Assembly (NCBI RefSeq): GCF_902859945.1 | Contig: NZ_CADIKL010000031.1 | Location: 1 to 64,000 of the forward strand | Length of the DNA stretch: 64,000 nucleotides | DNA from: Paraburkholderia caffeinitolerans | GTDB lineage: Bacteria > Pseudomonadota > Gammaproteobacteria > Burkholderiales > Burkholderiaceae | Direction of reading: 5' to 3' | Shown here: positions 10,046-19,244 of the stretch, piece by piece | Numbering within the stretch: position 1 is the stretch's first letter | How the letters are laid out: each line of letters begins with the position of its first letter | Position numbers and translations under genes: made by a program | The notes under the pieces: generated by a model | What the model was told of the DNA's origin: nothing | Seen by the model: only the letters and a program-made list of their open reading frames with translations | Database searches by the model: none

Positions 10046-10966
10046 ATGCTTGCCTATATCGTCAAACGGACCCTGGGCGCCATCCCCACGCTGGTGCTCG
10101 TCACGATCGCCGTTTTCCTGTTCGTCCACGTGCTGCCCGGCGACCCCGCGCGTCTCGCAGCAGGGGCGGAAGCGGACGAAGCGACCGTGACCCTCGTGCG
10201 CCATCAGCTCGGCCTGGACCTGCCGCTGCCCGAGCAGTTCGTGCGCTATTTCGACAACATGCTGCATGGCGACCTCGGCGAATCGCTGCGCACCCGGCGC
10301 CCCGTGTCGCGCGAAATCGCCGAGCGCTTCATGCCGACCTTCGTGCTCACGCTGACCAGCATGGTGTGGTCCGTGCTGGTTGGACTCGTGATCGGCGTGA
10401 TCTCGGCGGTCTGGCGCAATCGCCCGCCCGACGCGATCGGCATGACGCTCGCGGTGTCCGGCATTTCGTTTCCGGCGTTCGCGCTCGGCATGGTGCTGAT
10501 GCAGATCTTCTCGGTGCAGCTCGGCTGGCTGCCTTCGATCGGCGCGGGTTCCTGGCGCAACTACATCCTGCCCTCGATCACGCTCGGCGCCGGCGTGGCG
10601 GCCGTGATGGCGCGCTTCACGCGGGCCGCGTTCGTCGAGGTGATGAAAGAAGACTACGTGCGCACCGCGCGGGCCAAGGGGCTTTCGGAGCGCATCGTCG
10701 TCGTCAAGCACACCTTCCGCAACGCGCTGATTCCCGTTGTCACGATGATGGGGCTGCAGTTCGGCTTTCTGCTCGGCGGCTCGATTGTCGTCGAATCGGT
10801 GTTTGCCTGGCCGGGCATGGGCAGCCTGCTGGTCGACTCCGTGAACATGCGCGATTACCCCGTGATTCAAGGGCTGATCCTGCTCTTCTCGGTCGAATTC
10901 ATCGTGATCAATATCGTGGTGGATGTGCTGTACGGACTGATCAATCCGGCCATCCATTACAAGTGA
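10046..10966 (+). CDS. gsiC: glutathione/peptide ABC transporter permease
   Basis: Inner-membrane permease of the DppB/GsiC type, 306 aa with about six membrane segments. The first is at residues 9-30 (TLGAIPTLVLVTIAVFLFVHVLPGDPAR). The EAA-type loop that contacts the ATPase is EDYVRTARAKGLSERIVVVKHTFRNALIPV. The ATG at 10046 has no strong Shine-Dalgarno sequence. It forms the channel with GsiD, whose gene starts 11 bp downstream. Confidence 0.93.
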   Translation: MLAYIVKRTLGAIPTLVLVTIAVFLFVHVLPGDPARLAAGAEADEATVTLVRHQLGLDLPLPEQFVRYFDNMLHGDLGESLRTRRPVSREIAERFMPTFVLTLTSMVWSVLVGLVIGVISAVWRNRPPDAIGMTLAVSGISFPAFALGMVLMQIFSVQLGWLPSIGAGSWRNYILPSITLGAGVAAVMARFTRAAFVEVMKEDYVRTARAKGLSERIVVVKHTFRNALIPVVTMMGLQFGFLLGGSIVVESVFAWPGMGSLLVDSVNMRDYPVIQGLILLFSVEFIVINIVVDVLYGLINPAIHYK

Positions 10967-10977
10967 AGGATGCGAAC

Positions 10978-11877
10978 ATGAGTCAAGTCCAAACCCCGGC
11001 GCTTGCCGCGAACGCCGCGCCGGCCGGCCGCGTGCGCACCCCGGCACGCGAATTCTGGCGCAAGTTCCGCAAGCAGAAGCTCGCCCTCCTTGCAGGCGCC
11101 TTCGTGTTGTTGCTGCTCGCCATCGCGATCCTCGCGCCCTGGATCGTGCCGTTCGATCCGGAGAACTACTTCGACTACGATGCGCTGAACGCGGCGCCTT
11201 CGTGGGTCCACTGGATGGGCGTGGATGCGCTCGGGCGCGACGAGCTGAGCCGCATCATCATGGGCTCGCGCATCTCGCTCGCGGCGGGCTTCGTGTCGGT
11301 CGCGCTGGGCGCGGTGGCCGGCACCGTCATGGGTCTGCTGGCCGGCTACTACGAGGGCTGGTGGGACCGCATCGCCATGCGCATCTGCGACGTGCTGCTC
11401 GCCTTCCCCGGCATCCTGCTCGCGATCGGGGTGGTGGCCGTGCTGGGCTCCAGCATGGCCAACGTGATCATCGCCGTGGCGGTGTTCAGCGTGCCCGCCT
11501 TCGCGCGGCTCGTGCGCGCGAGCACCCTCTCGATCAAGCACATGACCTATATCGAGGCCATGCGCAGTGTGGGCGCGTCCGACTGGGTCATCCTGTTCCG
11601 CCACATTCTTCCGGGCACGATCTCGCCGATCGTGGTGTACGGGACCATGCGCATCGGCACGTCGATCATCACGGCGGCGAGCCTCTCGTTTCTCGGCATG
11701 GGCGCGCAGCCGCCCACGCCGGAGTGGGGCGCGATGCTCAACGACGCGCGCGCGGATATGATGCTCGCGCCACACGTGGCGATTTTTCCGGCGCTCGCGA
11801 TTTTCCTGACCGTGCTCGCGTTCAACCTGCTCGGCGACGGCCTGCGCGACGCGCTCGACCCGAAACTCGATCGATGA
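10978..11877 (+). CDS. gsiD: glutathione/peptide ABC transporter permease
   Basis: Second membrane subunit, DppC/GsiD type, 299 aa from ATG 10978. A cytoplasmic N-terminal tail rich in R and K (FWRKFRKQK) precedes the first membrane segment (about 38-58). The short periplasmic sequence MGVDALGRDELSRIIMGSR and the EAA loop MTYIEAMRSVGASDWVILFRHILPG are diagnostic. The open frame extends upstream through gsiC but only as an antiphase shadow. The stop overlaps the start of the next gene (ATGA at 11874), tying the peptidase to the transporter. Confidence 0.93.
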   Translation: MSQVQTPALAANAAPAGRVRTPAREFWRKFRKQKLALLAGAFVLLLLAIAILAPWIVPFDPENYFDYDALNAAPSWVHWMGVDALGRDELSRIIMGSRISLAAGFVSVALGAVAGTVMGLLAGYYEGWWDRIAMRICDVLLAFPGILLAIGVVAVLGSSMANVIIAVAVFSVPAFARLVRASTLSIKHMTYIEAMRSVGASDWVILFRHILPGTISPIVVYGTMRIGTSIITAASLSFLGMGAQPPTPEWGAMLNDARADMMLAPHVAIFPALAIFLTVLAFNLLGDGLRDALDPKLDR

Positions 11878-13055
11878 TTCCCCACGACTCCGGCGCGAGT
11901 CATCCGCATAACCAACCCATGTCCGTACAACAACCGCCGGCCCACGCGGCTGGCTTTTCCTCCCCTGGCTCCGGCGACGCGCCGCGAGTGGGCGTGCTTC
12001 CTTCGGGGCCGCGCGATTCGATCGGCGACGTGGCGGGCGTGCGCGTGGGCCACGCGACACTCCAGGACGGCGCGCATCAGACCGGCGTGACGGTGGTCGT
12101 GCCACACGAGCACGACGCCTTCCTCCACAAGACGCCGGCCGCCGCCGCGATCATCAACGGCTTTGGCAAGAGTGTCGGGCTCGTGCAGCTGGACGAGCTT
12201 GGCGTGCTCGAAACGCCCATTGCGCTGACCAACACGTTCTCCGTCGGCACGCTGGCCACCGCACAAATCCGCGCCGCCGTGAGCCGCCATGGCGAGATCG
12301 GTCGCAGTTGGCCGACGTTGAACCCGCTCGTGTTCGAGTGCAACGACGGCTACCTCAACGACATTCAGGCGATGGCGGTCGGCGCGGAGCACTACGCACA
12401 GGCCTGCGACGCCGCCGCGCCGGAGTTCGCGCAAGGCTCGGTGGGCGCGGGGCGCGGCATGAGCTGCTTCGGCCACAAAGGCGGCATAGGCTCGGCGTCG
12501 CGCGTCGCCACGCTCGCAGACGGGCGCGCCTTCGTTCTTGGCGCACTCGTGCTCGCCAACTTCGGCCGCCTGGAAAACCTCACCATTGCCGGTCAGCCGC
12601 TGGGCCGCAAACTCGCCGCCCTCGAAAGCGAAACCAAGGGCGAAACCGAGGGCGATCACCGCGGGCCGGAGAAAGGCTCGATCATCATGATCCTCGCCAC
12701 CGATGCGCCGCTCGATGTGCGCCAGCTTGCTCGCGTGGCGAAGCGCAGCGCCGCCGGGCTGGCCCGCATGGGCTCGGTCTACGGCCACGGCAGCGGGGAC
12801 ATCGCGCTTGCCTTCAGTACGGCCTACCAGATTCCGCATTTTCCCGACACGCCGATGCCGGCGATGAGCATGCTCCACGAAACGCACCTGGACGCGCTGT
12901 TCGAGGCGTGCGCCGAGGCCGTGGAGCAGGCCATCGTGCATGCCATGTGGCGCGCCGCTTCGGTGACGGGCCGCGACGGCCACCACCGCCGCTCAATAAC
13001 GGAGGCCGTGCCCGACTGGCGCCGCCTCTTCGACACGAACTCCAGCGAGAACTGA
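11874..13055 (+). CDS. P1-family aminopeptidase (DmpA-type, autoprocessing)
   Basis: DmpA/L-aminopeptidase D-Ala-esterase family, an Ntn-like enzyme that cuts itself before a serine; the expected site is G268-S269 in EKGSIIMILATDAPL. SVGAGRGMSCFGHKGGIGSASR (about 189-210) is the family signature. Members release N-terminal L- or D-residues, or beta-amino acids, from small peptides. ATG 11874 overlaps the gsiD stop; ATG 11919 is an alternative that removes a poorly conserved 15-residue leader. No signal peptide is seen, so it probably acts on imported peptides in the cytoplasm. Confidence 0.92.
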   Translation: MIPHDSGASHPHNQPMSVQQPPAHAAGFSSPGSGDAPRVGVLPSGPRDSIGDVAGVRVGHATLQDGAHQTGVTVVVPHEHDAFLHKTPAAAAIINGFGKSVGLVQLDELGVLETPIALTNTFSVGTLATAQIRAAVSRHGEIGRSWPTLNPLVFECNDGYLNDIQAMAVGAEHYAQACDAAAPEFAQGSVGAGRGMSCFGHKGGIGSASRVATLADGRAFVLGALVLANFGRLENLTIAGQPLGRKLAALESETKGETEGDHRGPEKGSIIMILATDAPLDVRQLARVAKRSAAGLARMGSVYGHGSGDIALAFSTAYQIPHFPDTPMPAMSMLHETHLDALFEACAEAVEQAIVHAMWRAASVTGRDGHHRRSITEAVPDWRRLFDTNSSEN

Positions 13056-13058
13056 GCT

Positions 13059-13877
13059 TTGAAGATTCTGATTTCCACCGATATCGAAGGCGTGGCGGGC
13101 GTCACGCACGCCGAGCAAACGCACAGCGGCAACCCCGAATACGAACGCGCGCGCGCGTGGATGACCGAAGAAGCCAACGCCGCCATCCGCGGCGCGTTCG
13201 AGGGCGGCGCGACGCAGGTGCTCGTCAACGACTCGCACGGCAGCTTTCGCAACCTGCTGCTGGACCGGCTCGATGCCCGCGCGCAAACCATCACCGGCAA
13301 GCCGCGTTATCTCAGCATGATGACCGGCGTGGATCTCGGTTGCGACGCCGTCTACATGGTTGGCTATCATTCGCGCGCGCAAACGCAGGGCGTGCTCGCA
13401 CACACGATCAATAGCTTTGCATTCCGAAATGTATCGGTGAACGGCCAGGCATTCAGCGAGGCGCATCTGTATGGCGCACTGGCCGGCGAATTCGGCGTGC
13501 CGGTGGCGCTGCTCAGCGGCGACGACGTATTCCTCGCGGAGACGGCCCCGGCGTTTCCCGGCGCAATCGGCGTGCAGACCAAGCGCGCGCTGGGCAACGG
13601 CGTGTGCCTGAGTCTCGCGCCGGAACGCGCCTGCACCCTGATCCACGAGGCCGCGAAGGCAGCCGTCGCGAACATCGCGAACCTGCGGCCGTTCAAAGTC
13701 GCGGGCCCGATCGAGTGCGAGCTGACGACGCAAACGCCGGCGTTGGCTGACCTGTTCTGTCAATGGCCGCAGTTGCAGCGCACCGAGGCCAGCGCACTGC
13801 GCTTTAGCGCCGAGAGCATGCAGTCCGCGGTGCGGATGCTCAACTCCCTCTCGGCCATGTCGTTCATGTTGCGATAA
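13059..13877 (+). CDS. M55-family metallopeptidase (DppA-like D-aminopeptidase)
   Basis: Zinc D-aminopeptidase family. MKILISTDIEGVAGV carries the metal-binding Asp8 and Glu10, and the later VLVNDSHGSF and YMVGYHSRA contain the expected metal/catalytic histidines. In Bacillus, DppA is encoded with a dipeptide transporter, and here it follows gsiD and the P1 peptidase. The start is TTG at 13059, three bases after the upstream stop, so it depends on translational coupling. Length 272 aa is normal. Likely job: removing D-residues from imported peptides such as murein fragments (inference). Confidence 0.92.
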   Translation: MKILISTDIEGVAGVTHAEQTHSGNPEYERARAWMTEEANAAIRGAFEGGATQVLVNDSHGSFRNLLLDRLDARAQTITGKPRYLSMMTGVDLGCDAVYMVGYHSRAQTQGVLAHTINSFAFRNVSVNGQAFSEAHLYGALAGEFGVPVALLSGDDVFLAETAPAFPGAIGVQTKRALGNGVCLSLAPERACTLIHEAAKAAVANIANLRPFKVAGPIECELTTQTPALADLFCQWPQLQRTEASALRFSAESMQSAVRMLNSLSAMSFMLR

Positions 13878-13949
13878 GACCGCCCTCACCCATTGCGCAA
13901 CGCCTCAAAAGGCGCAACCATTGCACATACACTCGGCAATGGAGGGGAT

Positions 13950-15215
13950 ATGGGTTGGGAGGGCAAGGAAATTCAAGGGCTGTCGTGTGAACGTCTCGCG
14001 CGAATCGAGCGTTTCCTCGACGACAACTACGTTGCCGCCGGCAAGCTGGCCGGCACCGTTACGCAGGTGTGGCGGCGTGGCGAGCTTGCCGTGAACTCGG
14101 TGCTGGGCCTCGCAGACCGCGAGCGGCAGACGCCGATGGCCGAAGATTCGATCTTTCGCATCTACTCGATGACCAAGCCCATCACGTCGGTGGCAGTCAT
14201 GATGCTGGTCGAGGAGTGCAAGATCGCGCTCGACGATCCCGTTAGCAAGTACATCCCCGCTTGGGAAAAGCTAGGCGTTCACGCGGGCGGTTTCATGGAG
14301 AGTTTCCAGACCCGTGCCCCCGCGCGCCCGATGCGCGTGGTCGATCTGCTGCGCCATACCTCCGGCTTGACCTATGGGTTCCAGCAAAACACCAACGTCG
14401 ACGCCGCCTATCGCAAGTTGAAGCTGGGCGATATTGCGACGGCAGGCACGCTGGAAGACATGATCGAGAAACTGGCCACGTTGCCGCTCGAGTTTTCGCC
14501 GGGCGAAGCGTGGAACTATTCTGTTTCTACGGACGTGCTCGGCTATATCGTCGGCAAAGTCAGTGGTATCGCGTTCGAGGATTTTTTGAAAACGCGCATA
14601 TTCGATCCGCTCGGCATGGTCGACACGGCCTTTTACGTTCCGCCGGAGAAGCTGTCCCGCTTCTGCGCCTGCTACGCCATTGGCACGCTCGGCTCGAAGG
14701 TCGTATCGGCGCAAGCTCCGACGCTGCAGGACGATCCACGCACCAGTTCGTATCGCGAGCCGCCGGCCTTTGTGTCGGGCGGTGGCGGCCTCGTTTCGAC
14801 GGCGGCGGACTACATGCGTTTTTCGCGCATGCTGCTGCGGGGTGGCGAGCTCGACGGCGTGCGGCTGCTCGGACCGAAGACCGTGGAATTGATGACCGCC
14901 AACCACCTGCCAGGCGATGTCGATCTGCCGCGCCTGTCGCGCTCGATGTTCAGCGAAGCCAACTACGAAGGCGTGGGCTTTGGCCTGGGTTTCGCTACGA
15001 CCCTCAAGCCGGCGTCCACGCTGACGCCAGGCAGCGCGGGCGACTTCTTCTGGGGCGGCGCGGCCAGCACGTTCTTCTGGGTCGACCCGCGCGAAGACCT
15101 GATCGTGCTGTTCCTTACGCAACTCTTGCCGTCGTCTGCGTACCCGGTGCGGCGGCAATTGCGCACGCTGGTCTATAGCGCGATTACCGAGTGCGGCGCG
15201 AGGGGTGCGCGATAA
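13950..15215 (+). CDS. serine hydrolase, beta-lactamase/family VIII esterase type
   Basis: Class C beta-lactamase-like serine hydrolase. The catalytic S-x-x-K is S73-M-T-K76 (FRIYSMTKPITS) and the tyrosine motif is in EAWNYSVSTDVLG. ATG 13950 is preceded by GGAGGGG; an in-frame TTG at 13893 is less likely. Length 421 aa. No clear signal peptide, which favours a cytoplasmic esterase or peptidase over a true beta-lactamase. It lies 72 bp after the M55 gene in the same direction and probably ends this operon. Natural substrate unknown. Confidence 0.87.
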   Translation: MGWEGKEIQGLSCERLARIERFLDDNYVAAGKLAGTVTQVWRRGELAVNSVLGLADRERQTPMAEDSIFRIYSMTKPITSVAVMMLVEECKIALDDPVSKYIPAWEKLGVHAGGFMESFQTRAPARPMRVVDLLRHTSGLTYGFQQNTNVDAAYRKLKLGDIATAGTLEDMIEKLATLPLEFSPGEAWNYSVSTDVLGYIVGKVSGIAFEDFLKTRIFDPLGMVDTAFYVPPEKLSRFCACYAIGTLGSKVVSAQAPTLQDDPRTSSYREPPAFVSGGGGLVSTAADYMRFSRMLLRGGELDGVRLLGPKTVELMTANHLPGDVDLPRLSRSMFSEANYEGVGFGLGFATTLKPASTLTPGSAGDFFWGGAASTFFWVDPREDLIVLFLTQLLPSSAYPVRRQLRTLVYSAITECGARGAR

Positions 15216-15327
15216 ATCATCGGACCGTGCAACGTGGCGCAACGCCAGGTTTGACTCTGTGCTCGTCGAGCGGTCGTACGAGGCAGACTGGCCGAAGAGA
15301 GCATGTGCGGTCCCCGGCCGCGCTTGC

Positions 15328-16581
15328 TCAGAATGAGTGATACATCCCCACCGTAATCAGCAGTTGCCGCGACGAACTTGAATCGACCCCGGCGCCGGGA
15401 ATCTCCGCAATCGCCGTACGCCCCACCACCTGGCCGCTCGCGTTCAGCACCGGCGCGATACCGTCTCCACCCGCCTTCTGAAAAACCGCCACGCCGTACA
15501 GACTCGTGCGCTTCGACAGCGAATAGGTCAGCCCGAGATTGATCTGCTGGAAATTCGGTTTGAGGTCCTGATAATCTGCTTTGCCCGCGTTATAGATATA
15601 GGCGGCGCCGCCGAGCAATGCCGGCGTGAACTGATACGTGACGCTCGCCTCGTAGCTGTTCATCGTGAAGTCGCTGCCGGTGCCCGCATTCGCGAAGCCG
15701 TTGGCCACAAAGTACTGGCTCTGGTCGAGCGCCGTGTGTGCGAAGTTCAGTGCGAGCGTTGCATGACCGAGCGCGTACGAGCCGCCGGCCGTAAACGACT
15801 TCATCGATTTCGCGTCCTGTAGCGCAACGTAGCGTCCGAGCGAGCCGACGTAATTGCCGTTCGACGTGTACACGCCGCCGGTTCCGTCGGGCGAGGTCGC
15901 CGGGTTGCGGATGTCCAGGTAGCCTGCCGCCAACGCGAACGGCCCATGCGTGTACATCGCCGCGAGCGACCACACCTGGTTGGTCGACATGCTGCCCGGA
16001 ACGCCGCCGAAGCTGTACAGGCCCGACACCTGCAAGCCGCTCCACGTCGGGCTCACGTACTTGACCGAGTTGTTGATGCGGATCGACTGGTTCAGGTTGT
16101 CGAGATCGCCGAAGTGGGAGCCGTAGCCCGTCGCGAAGTTATTGCTGGACGGGAAATAGCCGACCGTCTCGGACGGCGTATCGTATTGACGCCCGAGCGT
16201 CAGCGTGCCCCATTGCGGGTTCGTCAGACCGGCAAACGCTTGCCGGCCGAACATCACGCCGCCCTGCCCCAGATGGCCGTTCTGGATGTTGAAACCGTTC
16301 TCCAGGGTAAAGATCGCCGCGCTGCCGCCACCCAGATCCTCGCGCCCTTTCAAACCCCACATATTGCAGCCCGGCGGCCCGCAGGTATCGCCTTCCCACA
16401 CGTGACCGTTGCCGGTGTTGTTGACCATCGTGATGCCGGCGTCCACGCGGCCATACAACGTGACGCTGCTTTGTGCGTGGGCGGAAATGGACAACGCGGG
16501 CAACGCGGCCAGCACGGCAGCGCAGAGTCCGGTTAGCTTGATGGCTTTTCCAGGGCGGTGACGTTTAATGCTTTTTCCCAC
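15328..16581 (-). CDS. Gram-negative porin (OmpC-like, Burkholderiales type)
   Basis: Outer-membrane trimeric porin. A signal peptide (KLTGLCAAVLAALPALSISAHA) is followed by QSSVTLYGRVDAGITMV, the standard start of Burkholderiales porins. The protein ends in QLLITVGMYHSF, with the terminal phenylalanine needed for outer-membrane assembly. I chose GTG 16581 because GGAG lies six bases upstream; GTG 16593 adds four residues but lacks such a site. It follows the symporter gene by about 80 bp on the same strand, so it is probably the outer-membrane entry route for the same solute. Confidence 0.92.
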   Translation of the reverse strand: MGKSIKRHRPGKAIKLTGLCAAVLAALPALSISAHAQSSVTLYGRVDAGITMVNNTGNGHVWEGDTCGPPGCNMWGLKGREDLGGGSAAIFTLENGFNIQNGHLGQGGVMFGRQAFAGLTNPQWGTLTLGRQYDTPSETVGYFPSSNNFATGYGSHFGDLDNLNQSIRINNSVKYVSPTWSGLQVSGLYSFGGVPGSMSTNQVWSLAAMYTHGPFALAAGYLDIRNPATSPDGTGGVYTSNGNYVGSLGRYVALQDAKSMKSFTAGGSYALGHATLALNFAHTALDQSQYFVANGFANAGTGSDFTMNSYEASVTYQFTPALLGGAAYIYNAGKADYQDLKPNFQQINLGLTYSLSKRTSLYGVAVFQKAGGDGIAPVLNASGQVVGRTAIAEIPGAGVDSSSSRQLLITVGMYHSF

Positions 16582-16662
16582 GGATATCTCCACTGTGTCG
16601 TTGTTGGTTCTGTGCGACTGTTTGAGCCGGATCCATTCCGGTGACGCGCCGTTCCAGCCTGC

Positions 16663-18174
16663 TCACGGTTGCGTTGCGTTGAGCCCGTTCACGGCCTGGG
16701 CGGACGAGCCGGCGGACGGGAACGCCACCCGCACCGCGCTGTGCGACGGCTGCGGCGTCAGCAAGCTCACACCGAAGGTCACCACAGCATTGATCGCCAT
16801 CGCGATCAGCCCTGGCTCCCATTGCGGCACGGCGCTGGACCAGAACTGCGCGGCGAACGGCGCGAGCAGTGCGACGAAGCCGGCGACGAGCCCCGCGAGT
16901 ACGCCCAGCGCCGTCGTGCGCCGCCACAGGAAGCCGAGGAACACACCGGGCGCCAGCATGCCGATTGCCGAATAGGCATCGAGCAGGATCTTCACGAGCG
17001 AGCCCTTCTGGCTGATCGACAGCCACACCGCGATCGCCGCGAATGCCACTAGCGAGAAGCGCGACAGGCGCAGGGACGTCCGCTCGTCGAGCCGCTCGCG
17101 AAACGGCCCGACCACGTTGCGGGTGAAGATCGAACCGGCGGTCAGCAACAGCAACGCGCCGGGGGCCAGCGCGAGCAGAAAGCCGGTGCCCGCGACAAAG
17201 CCGACGACGGGCGCCGAATAGTGATCGGAAACGAATTGCAGCAAGGCGGCGTTCAGGTTGTTGCCAGGCGGCTTGGTACCGGCAAGCAGCGCCGCGAAGC
17301 CGAGCAGGATGATGCAGAAGTACGCGAGCGAATAAAGCGGTTGCCAGATCGCGTTGCGGCGGATCGCGGTGCCGCTCGCCGAGGTATAGGAGATCTGGAA
17401 CAAGTGCGGGAACACCCAGTTGCCAAGCGCGATGTTCAGCGACGACGTCAGCAGCCAGATGGCGGTGGTCGGCGAAGTGTGATCGAGTCCCGGCAGCCGG
17501 CCGATGCCCGGATGCAACTGCTCCGCGCGCCTGAAGATATCGGCGATCGACAACGCACCGACTTTGCTCGCCACCGTCGCGCACAACAGCACCACGACCG
17601 CGATCATCAGCACGTCCTTGACGCCGGCCGCGAACGCCGCCGAGCGCACGCCGGCAACGAACACGAAGGCCACCATCAGCAGGCCGGCGATGATGGTCGC
17701 GGTCTGCGTCGAGACGAGTCCGTCGAGCGTCAACTGCACGATCAGCCCGAGGCTGACGAGCTGGATTTGCACATAGACGATGAGCGACGCAATGCCAATC
17801 ACGCCAGTCAGGACGCCGAGCCAGCGCGCGTCGTAGCGTGCCGCAAAGAAGTCCGCCTGGGTCACGAGCCGCCGTGCGCGCCCGGCCCGCCAGATCTTCG
17901 GCATCAGCCAATAGCCGAGCGCGTAACTGAGCGACACCGAACAGAACGCGAGATACGCGGGTGCGCCAAGCGCCCACGCATAGCCCGAAATGCCGAGCAC
18001 CGCAAAGGTCGTGTAGACCTCGCCGGCATTCATGAACCAGAAAATCAGGGTGCCGAGGCTGCGGCCACCGACTGCCCAGTCGGCCAGCGTATGGCCTTTG
18101 CGCGTCACGCGGCCGTAGCAGAGCGCGCCGCTCACAGTGGCTAGCAGGATAGCCAGGACGATGGCCAGTTTCAT
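16663..18174 (-). CDS. sodium:solute symporter family transporter
   Basis: Inner-membrane SSS-family carrier, 503 aa, about 13 membrane segments. Family landmarks are TLADWAVGGRSLGTLIFWFMNAGEVYTTFAVLG near the N terminus and SLIVYVQIQLVSLGLIVQL. The substrate cannot be told from sequence; relatives carry organic acids, proline or pantothenate. Its start overlaps the stop of the DUF3311 gene (ATGA), a pairing repeated at 61.2-62.9 kb. The operon order is DUF3311, symporter, porin. Confidence 0.9.
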   Translation of the reverse strand: MKLAIVLAILLATVSGALCYGRVTRKGHTLADWAVGGRSLGTLIFWFMNAGEVYTTFAVLGISGYAWALGAPAYLAFCSVSLSYALGYWLMPKIWRAGRARRLVTQADFFAARYDARWLGVLTGVIGIASLIVYVQIQLVSLGLIVQLTLDGLVSTQTATIIAGLLMVAFVFVAGVRSAAFAAGVKDVLMIAVVVLLCATVASKVGALSIADIFRRAEQLHPGIGRLPGLDHTSPTTAIWLLTSSLNIALGNWVFPHLFQISYTSASGTAIRRNAIWQPLYSLAYFCIILLGFAALLAGTKPPGNNLNAALLQFVSDHYSAPVVGFVAGTGFLLALAPGALLLLTAGSIFTRNVVGPFRERLDERTSLRLSRFSLVAFAAIAVWLSISQKGSLVKILLDAYSAIGMLAPGVFLGFLWRRTTALGVLAGLVAGFVALLAPFAAQFWSSAVPQWEPGLIAMAINAVVTFGVSLLTPQPSHSAVRVAFPSAGSSAQAVNGLNATQP

Positions 18175-18467
18175 TGGGCATCCTCCGTCAGCTGGGCAGC
18201 GGATGTCGCCGCGATGAATGCCGCCTCTTCGTCCTCGACGCCCCGGCTACGATCGAGGCGGAACACGAGCGCGATGACCGCGCTGGTCAGCACGATGCCG
18301 GCCATCTGCCACAACATTGGAAAAGGCAAGCCGAACGGCGTCCACGCGACATCGTTGATCGCAGGCGCCAGGCCGGCCTGCCAGATGAACGGGATGGCCA
18401 GCAGCCAGCGATAGGTGCGACGCGCCGGAACGGCCGTTATCTGCATCTGACTCATCACATACCCCAT
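18171..18467 (-). CDS. small DUF3311-type membrane protein
   Basis: Short protein with two predicted membrane helices: RWLLAIPFIWQAGLAPAINDV and MLWQMAGIVLTSAVIALVFRL. This is the pattern of DUF3311 proteins encoded immediately before SSS-family symporters, and a helper or subunit role is inferred from that. The start is uncertain: ATG 18467 (MGYVMSQ) or ATG 18455 (MSQMQIT). The open frame continues upstream with Cys-rich non-family sequence that I excluded. The stop overlaps the symporter start. Confidence 0.8.
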   Translation of the reverse strand: MGYVMSQMQITAVPARRTYRWLLAIPFIWQAGLAPAINDVAWTPFGLPFPMLWQMAGIVLTSAVIALVFRLDRSRGVEDEEAAFIAATSAAQLTEDAQ

Positions 18468-18479
18468 GTAGAGTTTTAC

Positions 18480-18650
18480 TGCACAACACTGCGCGAAGTG
18501 TCTACTGGTAATGCACAAACCGCAAGCAGAAAAAAACAAAACCCGCGTGCTACAGGATATGTTTACCCCTATGAATAGGGGTTATGGTTGGAGCCATAAG
18601 AATTTCACCAGCAACGTTGACGTCAGGTTTGTGTGCACTTAGACTGCACA
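18480..18650. promoter_or_regulatory. divergent promoter region with repeated TGCACA half sites
   Basis: For the rightward regulator gene a good promoter is present: TTGACG (18617-18622), 17 bp, TAGACT (18640-18645). TGTGCA (18632-18637) and TGCACA (18645-18650) form an inverted repeat straddling the -10. Two more copies of TGCACAA lie on the symporter side (18480-18486 and 18512-18518). A separate hairpin ACCCCTA-TGAA-TAGGGGT is at 18565-18582. The repeats are the best candidates for the XRE regulator's operators. Confidence 0.55.
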
Positions 18651-18689
18651 TAACCGTAAGACGGCACTACACAGCATCGAGGTGAAAAG

Positions 18690-19226
18690 ATGATCGGCGA
18701 ACGCCTTAAGGAATTGCGCACGCTGCACGGCATGTCATTGCGCCAACTCGCGGCGCAGGCGGACGTGTCGGCCACGCTGCTGAGTCAGATCGAGCGATCG
18801 GTCACCGATCCGAGTCTCGACACCATGCGGCGTCTCGCAGCCGTGTTCGGCGAATCGGTGTCGTCGCTATTCGCGGCGGCGACGGTGTCGTCGGTGTCGA
18901 TCAGCCGTCCCGGCAACCGCTCGATGCTGATCGCCCCGCAAGGCCGCGTCAGCTACGAACGCCTGACGCCTGGCAACGGCCAGCTCGAAGTGCTGCGCGC
19001 GGTGCTGCAGCCCGGCGAAATGTCCGCCGACGAGCCGCGCGGCCATCCCTCGTCCGAATGCGTGTACGTCATCGCCGGCAGCCTGATCGCGCAAATCGAC
19101 GGCGTCGACTACACGATCGCGGCCGGAGAAAGCGTTTCTTTCGACGCTCGCCTGCCTCACCGGTACCGCAATGCGTCGGCGTCGGCGACCGAAATCATCC
19201 TGTCGGTAACGCCCCCCAACCCCTGA
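18690..19226 (+). CDS. XRE-family regulator with C-terminal cupin domain
   Basis: 178 aa two-domain regulator. The helix-turn-helix is at residues 1-65 (LKELRTLHGMSLRQLAAQADVSATLLSQIERS) and the cupin sensor at about 95-175 (HPSSECVYVIAGSLIAQIDGVDY, then LPHRYRNASASATEIILSV). Regulators of this SinR/PuuR-like plan usually respond to a small amine or acid metabolite. GAGGTG precedes ATG 18690. It heads an operon with the next two genes and is divergent from DUF3311-symporter-porin, so control of both sides is likely. Confidence 0.92.
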   Translation: MIGERLKELRTLHGMSLRQLAAQADVSATLLSQIERSVTDPSLDTMRRLAAVFGESVSSLFAAATVSSVSISRPGNRSMLIAPQGRVSYERLTPGNGQLEVLRAVLQPGEMSADEPRGHPSSECVYVIAGSLIAQIDGVDYTIAAGESVSFDARLPHRYRNASASATEIILSVTPPNP

Positions 19227-19244
19227 TCGATCGGACCTAACGTC

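Noticed and set aside
8410..10047. 545-codon open frame on the minus strand
   Set aside because: Exact antisense of gsiB. His/Arg/Asp-rich low-complexity translation with no domain, a common effect of high-GC codon use.
16565..18181. 538-codon minus-strand frame overlapping the symporter
   Set aside because: Out-of-phase shadow of the sodium:solute symporter, whose membrane segments and overlap with the DUF3311 gene are convincing.
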